Assembly (NCBI GenBank): GCA_025094145.1
Contig: JALLLS010000046.1
Location: 124,001-188,000 of the forward strand
Direction: 5' to 3'
DNA from: Spinellus fusiger
Taxonomy: Eukaryota > Mucoromycota > Mucoromycetes > Mucorales > Phycomycetaceae
Length of the DNA stretch: 64,000 bases
The position numbers were made by a program, and so were the translations under genes. The notes beneath the pieces were generated by a model. It was not told the origin of the DNA. It did not search any database and saw nothing but the letters and a program-made list of their open reading frames with translations. Below, piece after piece: positions 56,815 to 64,000 of the stretch (position 1 is its first letter; each line of letters starts with the position of its first letter).

Positions 56815-57141
56815 ATGTCAGACATAATAAACATACACAAACACTCACCAGATCACAACTGTTGGTTTATATGCCAGACAAAGGCAAACAAGTTAAAAAG
56901 AATAGAAGTTATGAAGAACAACAGACAGTGTGTTTGGCAAGTATTTATATTCGAGCAGAAGAGAACAAAACAAAATTTCACAAGTCACTTGCTTAATCAG
57001 AACTACCAAAGCAATGCAGACTACAACAACATTTTAGAAAGAAAAGAATTGCTTAAAAACAGTTGCCTAGTTACCCATTGTGCTCAAATTGTGTGTTATG
57101 TCCCTGATAGAGACCAAATATCTATATATTTATCTCTCTAG
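56815..57141 (+). CDS. Conserved 108-residue frame of the Fanzor-bearing element (copy B)
   Basis: Same frame as 40292-40618, differing at four residues: Tyr to His, Arg to Gln, His to Tyr and Phe to Leu, each from a single base change. No internal stops. It is divergent from the Fanzor-like module, which starts upstream on the other strand. Product unknown. Confidence 0.3.
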   Translation: MSDIINIHKHSPDHNCWFICQTKANKLKRIEVMKNNRQCVWQVFIFEQKRTKQNFTSHLLNQNYQSNADYNNILERKELLKNSCLVTHCAQIVCYVPDRDQISIYLSL

Positions 57142-58618
57142 TGGTCCTGTTGATAACCTTAGTACTCTTTATTACAGAACAAAAGATATATTTTACAAAG
57201 TTACATAGTATAGATCTTGAGGCTACCTATATATATATATATATATATCTTTTTAAGCTATAGGGATCAAAGCTATACGATAATAACATCTCAGTAAATT
57301 CATAGATAGATTTCCTTTTTTTTTCCTATGTATGTTTCAGGGAAAGAGAGAAACCTTTTTTTTTTACAACAAAATCACTTTCTGGAATTCTATGGCCTTG
57401 AAATACAGGACCAAGATTATACACACTATAGGACAGGACAGTTACCCTTCCCAGTCTGCTTGGATGTTCTATGAAGACCATATCTATTGCTTGAGAATAG
57501 CAAATTAGAGAAATTGGTAGTGAAAAAAGAAAAAGAAATAGCAAACTAGTATAAAAAGTGTAGTTGTCTATATCTTTAATAAAATAGACTTTAATCCAAA
57601 TAGCTTCCTAGAGTATACACAAGATAAGCTTTAAGGACTTGGGCAGCTGACTGTTTCTTGTTCTCGATTTTTTCTTTCTTTCTGTATTCCCATAGGGTGC
57701 CATTATTATTCCAACCACTAGTTTGCCTTCTGTCAATTTCTGTGTGAGTAATCAGCCTTACGAGGTCTTATGTCTCTTGTCCCATAGCAACAGAACATTT
57801 TTGGGATATAAAAGGAAATACATGAACAATGAAATCATATCATTTCTTTGGTTGGCTAATGTGTTTGAAAAGAGCCTTTTCACTGTCTGTCTGTTTTAGC
57901 ATTGACTATTGACTGTGTAATTAAACACTATAGAGTTAGATAAAAGGAAGAAGTAAACTTGACATTGCAACTCAGTCACTGGTATTCTTCTCTTAACATA
58001 ATGTGTTATCCATAAACCCACAGTATTTGCAGCATAACAATGTTTAAAAAAGATTTATTGTAGGACACATGGAATTAACTTTAGTAATTATTGTCCATAA
58101 AATAGAACCAAACTCACTTACATTGAGAACTGTATAGTCATTCATTGAATCCATATTCATAATCATCTCAATTATCTTATTGTAACTGGTATTAACAATA
58201 GTACTTTGTGGGAACAAAGTATTGTTTCTAATACTGGACTTTAGGCTTAAGGCAAATAGAGTGTGAATTGTTTGACATGAATTTTATGAGTGGAGGCTAA
58301 GATAAATGCCTCACCAGAATAGAGAGAGATTATTATTTGTTACTATATTTCCCTCCTTTTGTTATTTCTCACACTGCACATACAACTTAACGCCTAAGTA
58401 CTCGTCAAGATGAGCATAACTGAGCAAGGTAATGTGCTATTATTAACAAAGAGAAACAATAGAAGGAGGCGATAGACACCACCAAGGACTGTTCTAGTGA
58501 TAAAAAGGTAAGCGGTGTCTTCATCTGGGTCTGAGCTCATTGTATTCCACAAGACACTCAATGTATTGTTATTAGGCAAGTAAAGACTCCTTTCAAGTCA
58601 GTCTCAGGTGGTCTTCTA

Positions 58619-59958
58619 CAGTCACACAACATTAGAAAGTATACGACCCCCTAATTTATACATTTTTAAACATGATTCTTCTTCTTTTTACCACTGAATC
58701 ACATTCCATTAATCAATCTCAAATGTCAAACGCAGAATCCTCAACTAAAAACTCTAGAGTTTATAATAAGCTTGAAGAAAGAGAGTACTGGGGTGTTTAC
58801 TGGCTTAAAAAAGAAAAATACTCCATGGGTGCCATTTCAAAGGTCATTGGCATTAGCAAGTCTACTGTCCAAAAGATCATTAGTAGAATAAATACTAATG
58901 GTACACCTCTACCAAGACCTAGTTCTGGTGCACCAAAAAAACTTAACGAGAGAGACCTCAGACGACTTGAGGCCATTCTAAGAGGCAACACATTTGCCTC
59001 CTATAACTTCATAAATTTGGAACTCAAGGCTCATGAGATAATCATCTGTAGAGCAACATTCATCAGATATATACATCAGATTGGGTTTGGTTCTTACTTC
59101 GCAGCACACAAGCCAAGGTTGTCTGAAGAAAACATGAAGAAAAGACTTCGTTGGGCCAAGGAACGGGTCAATTGGACTCCTGAGGACTGGAGACGCGTTG
59201 TATGGTCTGATGAGTCACAGTTTAAAGTAGAGGGTTACCAGGGAGGAGCCAGAGTGATTCTGGATATTAGAGAAAGATTCAAGGCTGCTCATATCATACC
59301 TACAACCAAATGGGGGAAAGGCAGCATAATGATCTGGAGCTGTTTCTGATCTGGTAGATTTGGGCCTTTGGTCTTTATTGATGGCACTGTAAATCAGGAC
59401 GTATAGGTCAACATTTTGGCAGGAAAATTTCTGTCATAGTTCATTGAATTGAATGAGAAGGAGGATAAGGACTTCATATTCCAAGAAGATGAGGCTAGCT
59501 GCCATACAGGTGGCTATACAACATGGTGGAAAAACACACATCAAATCAGGCGCTTTGATTACTGGCCTGCCCAAAGTCCTGATCTCAACCCCATCGGACA
59601 TCTCTGGAGCTGTCTTGATAAGCTTATTGATAACAAGAGGGCCGGTATCAAAAATATCGATGAGCTCAAGATAGCTTTAGAAGAAGCTTGGGGAAATATC
59701 CACGTTGATCTTGCCGAACGTTTAATTGGCTCAATGAAGGATCGCTGCCAGGCAGTTATTGATGCCAAAGGTGGCCCAACAAAATATTAAATAATTTTTT
59801 TATATATATTACTATAAAAAATATGTTAAACTAACTTTGTGTTGAATTTGAAGTCATTAGTATGTGTTTTGAGATCGTAACATTTATATCCGTAAAGCAT
59901 GCTTTTTTTCAGGATTTCAAAAAATGAAAATCGTATACTTTCTAATGTTGTGTGACTG
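58619..59958 (+). mobile_element. Tc1/mariner element inserted into copy B
   Basis: 28-bp inverted ends (cagtcacacaacattagaaa continuing gtatacga), each flanked by TA. Copy A at about 39160 has the uninterrupted sequence gacagtatagatgacc at the matching position, showing the empty site. Total 1340 bp. Confidence 0.95.
58723..59790 (+). pseudogene. Tc1-family transposase with three nonsense codons and a lost catalytic Glu
   Basis: A 355-codon frame from MSNAESSTKNSRVY to a stop at 59788, in one frame throughout. The helix-turn-helix includes SKVIGISKSTVQKIISRI; a second DNA-binding part includes RRLEAILRGN and IRYIHQIGFGSY. Catalytic motifs: RVVWSDESQFKV (first Asp), FQEDEASCHTGGYTTWW (second Asp) and SPDLNPIGHLW, where the family has NPIEHLW; the Glu 35 residues after the second Asp is Gly. 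In-frame stops stand at 59347-59349 and twice more before 59449. The C terminus is RCQAVIDAKGGPTKY. Confidence 0.92.
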
Positions 59959-60314
59959 TATACTGTCTAAGGTGTCTAGGGTATACTCCTGAGCATAGTT
60001 ATCTATCTCCCAAAAATAAAGCACAAGGTTTTTAGGTATAGATTCCATTGCTATGAGGTAATGCACTTGGGCAGTAGCTATAGTCATAATATAGTATTAT
60101 CTATACTATTACAATAAACAATTTTATTCATAAACAATATATTCTATTGATAATACAATTTGATATTAAGGTATCCACAAAGGGAAATAATAATTTAGAT
60201 ACTTGCAAATCTTTTGATTTTAAACACAGTTCCATAAAACGGCAAAATATGGGACCCTCGTAAAAGGAAGGAGGTATCACCGCTTAAAGGCCAGAAAAAT
60301 CTCCTGGTGTGTAG

Positions 60315-62138
60315 GACTAACAATTTGTATTTTGTTTTGTTTTGTAACTTAATATTATTTTATCTGCTTTTAATTGACATACTTTTTATTTTATTTGTTT
60401 GGGCTTTTATTTCGACCGGGTAAAATAACAGCCACAAGAGAATAGAGATAGAGCCAAAAGCTACATAGAGCAAACTATCCCTTGTCAATAGCATATTCAT
60501 CTTAATAATATTGATATTTTTCAATATGAACACTAACAGCAACCCTCACACTATAGGAATTCTTTTATCTCATTATTTTTAATAATACCATCATTTCAAT
60601 GCCCCTTTCTTTGTTGTCCTCTAAGACCCTCACCAGCAGCTGCAGTTATCTCAGTGGAGTGTTGAAGAATTTTTCGGGTAAGATATTCAGGCAGAAGACG
60701 TTTGTAAATAATATGAATGATTTAGTTTTGAGAATATAAAGAGAAAAAAGAGAAAAAAATATTGTTGTTGCTTATATATTTATTATTGGTGTGTTTATAT
60801 GCATCTACAAAACTAAATAATATATTAATGGGTAAATGTTCATTATGATAAATTAAATTGCTATTGTTGGAAATGGGTAGACCTAGTCACCTATTTCGGG
60901 AGAACTTATTATAGTAATTCTATATATGTAAAAATGTAGAATAGCATAAATAGTGAGAGCAGATGCACACTTTGCATCTTTGAGAAATATACCTTTATTT
61001 TACCAAGCACCCCTTTTGCCTCTGATTCTTAACACTATGAATTACTACTGTTCTCTTTATTTGTTTTGAGCTTTGATCATCTACCTTCTTTTTATGGAAA
61101 ATAGTTTTATAAAGTGTCTTCATTGAAGAAATGAAGGGCAATCAAAGAAAACAAACGTAGGATATTATGTAGATGCACAATCTATGATATTCTAAAAGTT
61201 CTATCAACTTCAAAGCTTTATTTCTTTGTATTTCATCAAATTAAAAGTCACATAGAATAAAGGAGAAAAAGATATAGAGTTAAGAGGATCAGTAATTGAT
61301 CACTAGTTTGTTTTTCAAAGAGTTAATATTTTTATAATTAAATCCACATTAATAGACATTTATTTAAAAATAAACTAAAAAAGGCATAATCGAAAGACAA
61401 TTGAATCCATAAGACTGTAGAATGCCTCGTTGATATCTCTATGCCGGTAGGGTGTTAGGCGTCAAAGTCATAAAGTGACTGTGTTTAAATACACTTGCAT
61501 GACTTGATGTCGGAGTAAAATGACTGTTGGCTACAATGAGGGATACACGATGTTCAATCATTATTCATAAGTTTCTGAAACAGAAATTGACAAAAATTAT
61601 AGCAGAATTTATTTCATTATCCAAAACAAATAGCTCAAAACTGCTGACAGAGCCTATTGTTCATTAAATTATATTAAGATAAACACTGCTAGTGATAGAT
61701 AGAAAAGAAAATTCTTTACAAATATGCCTCTATTTATTTTAAAAACACACGAACAATGATTGAAGATGGAGCATTTAACGGAATACTTGTTGAGGACACA
61801 GAAAAGTGATTTTTACAGAACGTAATCCTATTGATGACTCGGAAGCAAAGTATATTCCAATAATGGCGACAGAGAGTGAGAAGAATGGAGATAAAAGAAA
61901 TACAAAATTCAAGTAAGATGGCTAGTAGACATATCTATTCATCAGCATACGCAATGAACAGAAATACAATAAACAGATTATACAGAAACAGATATATGTA
62001 AATGAACAGAAACAATATCTGTCCAACGGCTTACTAAGTATTTATGTAGAAATCGGACCAAGGAGAGCGATACGATCAAGTTGTAGAAATACACCAATGT
62101 GTACTAAGTAGTCCTGTTGTGTTGCTATTCAGGTAATT
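60315..62138. other. Gene-free AT-rich region
   Basis: No supported gene. At about 61420-61550 there is a less AT-rich block (around tatgccggtagggtgttagg) of unknown nature. Otherwise only short frames. Confidence 0.45.
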
Positions 62139-62140
62139 TA

Positions 62141-63500
62141 CAGTCTCATGTAATAAATGAGTAGATGGAAAATCATTAAGAGAAATAAAGGCATATATAT
62201 CAGTCTAAGATGTTCATAATAAAAGGCTTATGGAATAACACAAGATTTGGAACAGTTGTTCTTTAGATAATTGTCTACATTTTTATTATAACCATATTGC
62301 CCAGTACTTTGCAGCAAAGTCTTTATTCTTCATCACAGAGGAGTACCTCCTTGACATACTATTGACTAAATTTTCCAGAAATTCATTTGGGATCTTCTCC
62401 CATTCACTACGCAAGCATCGTTCAAGCTGTTTTGTATTAGTTATGTTTGTTCGACGCGGCTCTATATTCTTTTCAATATAGGCTCATACAGGCTCAATTG
62501 GGTTAAGATCTGGACTTTGTGCAGGCCAAAAATCAAAAAATTCAATCATAGATCTCTCTTGTTTGCAATATCTACCATATGCTCCTGTGTGGCAAGGAAC
62601 ACCATCTTCTTGGAAGAGAATGATCTCATTGAGTTCCTCTTTCAATTTTTGGAACCAGGGAAGAAAGTATTTGGAAAGTACATTGACATACTTGTCTTGA
62701 TTAACTGATCCCTCCAAGAACACAAAAGGTCCTACACCTCCACACCAAAAGCAACCCCAGACTATAACCGAACCTTTGCCATACTTGTATGTTTATTGTG
62801 TATGACGCTCCTTATACCTTTCACCTTTCTTCCTGATCACTCTAGTCCCTTTATCATTGTCCACAACTGTAAAACGGGACTCATCAGACCAAACGACTTT
62901 ACTTCACCTCTCCACTGGCCAGCCAACCTTGTTTCTACACCATCCCAATCGCCTTTGCTTGTAAGTAAATGTTATAATAAGTTGTCTTGATGGTGAGCAT
63001 GAAAAAAACCCCGAGTTTATTCATGTATTTTAGAAATATGCTACGGCAAATATCCACGCCTGCATCATTCAAATTTCTTAAAGGATATGCAATTATTTGC
63101 ATAGGGTTTCTATGAATAGACAATATCATTGCCAGTTTTGAAGTAGACAAAACCTTTTTAGGTCTTCCTGTATGCATCTTGAGTTGAAATGTGCTTTTGC
63201 TCTTATACAATAGAACACTCCTGACCATTGTACTCTTTAGGATGTCGAGATCATTAGTAATCTCTTGATAAATAGCATATCTTTTCTATTGTCCTATGAT
63301 TTGACCTCTAATAAACATATTATGCTCTCTTCTTTTGGTGGGACTATCTTTATGTTCTTGGCTAACAGTTGGCTGATTTTTATTGACTATGGTCATCTTT
63401 TGAATAAGTTATAAAAGAAAAGAAAAAGACCTCTATTTTATTTTTGAAGAATAAAAAATAGAAGTCTATCTTTTGTCTAGTCACTTATTACATGGGACTG
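62141..63500 (-). mobile_element. Tc1/mariner element (cagtcccatgtaataagtga ends) inserted beside copy E
   Basis: Left end cagtctcatgtaataaatgag and right end tcacttattacatgggactg form a 24-bp imperfect inverted repeat; TA flanks both sides. It holds one minus-strand transposase relic and is a third Tc1 family in this window. Its right TA abuts element sequence shared with copies A and B, so it is inserted in copy E. Confidence 0.88.
62290..63400 (-). pseudogene. Tc1-family transposase pseudogene
   Basis: N-terminal part at 62935-63228 (RPKKVLSTSKLAMILSIHRN, helix-turn-helix, then FLKYMNKLG), then 62484-62723 with a FVFLEGSVNQDKYV-type motif, FQEDGVPCHTGAYGRY (second Asp) and FWPAQSPDLNPIEPV with the Glu. 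A stop follows PIEPV. The remaining tail (ERCLRSEWEKIPNEFLENLV, then SMSRRYSSVMKNKDF) is in frame to 62300. The first-Asp region near 62880-62910 reads VVWSDESRF-like out of frame with the 62935 start. Confidence 0.85.
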
Positions 63501-63502
63501 TA

Positions 63503-64000
63503 CATAGGACAAAAAAAGGAAATCTATCTATGAATTTACTGAGATGTTATTATCGTATAGCTTTGATCCCTATAGCTTAAAAAGATATATATATATATAT
63601 ATATATAGGTAGCCTCAAGATCTATACTATGTAACTTTGTAAAATATATCTTTTGTTCTGTAATAAAGAGTACTAAGGTTATCAACAGGACCACTAGAGA
63701 GATAAATATATAGATATTTGGTCTCTATCAGGGACATAACACACAATTTGAGCACAATGGGTAACTAGGCAACTGTTTTTAAGCAATTCTTTTCTTTCTA
63801 AAATGTTGTTGTAGTCTGCATTGCTTTGGTAGTTCTGATTAAGCAAGTGACTTGTGAAATTTTGTTTTGTTCTCTTCTGCTCGAATATAAATACTTGCCA
63901 AACACACTGTCTGTTGTTCTTCATAACTTCTATTCTTTTTAACTTGTTTGCCTTTGTCTGGCATATAAACCAACAGTTGTGATCTGGTGAGTGTTTGTGT
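63503..64000 (+). mobile_element. Copy E (partial) of the Fanzor-bearing element, cut by the window end
   Basis: From ataggacaaaaaaaggaaat onward the sequence matches copy A (40110-40610) and reverse copy B (56820-57330). It includes the tatatata run and the conserved 108-codon minus-strand frame, here open from 63694 past the edge. The Fanzor-like module would lie beyond position 64000. Confidence 0.8.
63694..64000 (-). CDS. Conserved frame of the Fanzor-bearing element (copy E, partial)
   Basis: Third occurrence of the frame described at 40292-40618. The visible part contains NNRQCVWQVFIFEQKRTKQ and ends YVPDRDQISIYLSL without internal stops. The start codon lies outside the window. Confidence 0.28.
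   Translation of the reverse strand, partial: HKHSPDHNCWFICQTKANKLKRIEVMKNNRQCVWQVFIFEQKRTKQNFTSHLLNQNYQSNADYNNILERKELLKNSCLVTHCAQIVCYVPDRDQISIYLSL

Larger units (their letters stand above)
55967..60314 (-). mobile_element. Copy B of the Fanzor-bearing element, with a Tc1 insertion
   Basis: Left end ctacacgccaggagat (one mismatch to the 16-bp repeat) and right end atctcctggtgtgtag. Without the 1340-bp Tc1 element at 58619-59958 it is about 3.0 kb. It is collinear with copy A in reverse orientation over nearly its whole length: the module at 56187-56653, the 108-codon frame at 56815-57141, the second frame at 57326-57544 and the DEDTAYLFITR frame at 58394-58579. It begins 35 bp beyond the alternative start of the Svp26-like gene. 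Confidence 0.75.

Overview
The window looks like nuclear DNA of an early-diverging fungus, most likely Mucoromycota. The background is very AT-rich, introns are short (about 45-90 nt) with GT-AG ends, and the genes are compact with fungal-type products: peroxisomal acyl-CoA oxidase, a CipC-like stress protein, a Prm10/ThrE-like membrane protein, a Qdr-type drug/H+ antiporter and the fungal mitoribosomal protein mL60. Transposons are dense and mostly decayed. The species cannot be named from sequence alone. All exon models below were assembled by eye; I checked reading phase across every junction.

Layout. 0-8.8 kb: decayed Tc1/mariner DNA, a truncated copy (D) of an unusual repeat family, and a large inverted repeat (arms about 0.96 kb, spacer about 2.5 kb) carrying two identical, divergently transcribed CipC-like genes. 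8.8-12.5 kb: two tandem minus-strand genes for peroxisomal proteins that both end in SKL, an SCP2 sterol-carrier protein and an acyl-CoA oxidase. 13-21.6 kb: Tc1/mariner remains, a deleted copy (C) of the repeat family and an intact retrotransposon ORF1-like frame. 22-26.2 kb: a mitochondrial stomatin-like protein (STOML2 type) and a ThrE/Prm10-like membrane protein. 26.2-31.6 kb: simple repeats and a few small possible genes. 31.6-38 kb: a long coiled-coil protein resembling a kinesin tail without its motor, a Qdr-like MFS transporter and a 33-residue metallothionein.

38.8-50.1 kb and 56-64 kb are transposon-dominated. The most interesting object is a repeat family with 16-bp terminal inverted repeats (ctacacaccaggagat) that carries a Fanzor/TnpB-like C-terminal module: a DEF-L-T motif, a four-cysteine zinc ribbon and a WNRDVN motif (RuvC-III). 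Copy A (38795-41446) and inverted copy B (55967-60314) are both decayed but by different lesions. B is interrupted by a Tc1 element, and A shows the empty site. Copies C and D and partial copy E belong to the same family.

50.6-55.9 kb is a compact housekeeping block of five genes: mitochondrial uS7, an IMPACT/Yih1-type RWD protein, mL60, Rrp1/Nop52 and a Svp26/TEX261 protein. They alternate in orientation, with intergenic gaps of about 100-490 bp. Three unrelated small genes (the CipC-like pair, the metallothionein and a 75-residue protein) have a TATA box 60-70 bp before their start codons, which helped fix the starts.
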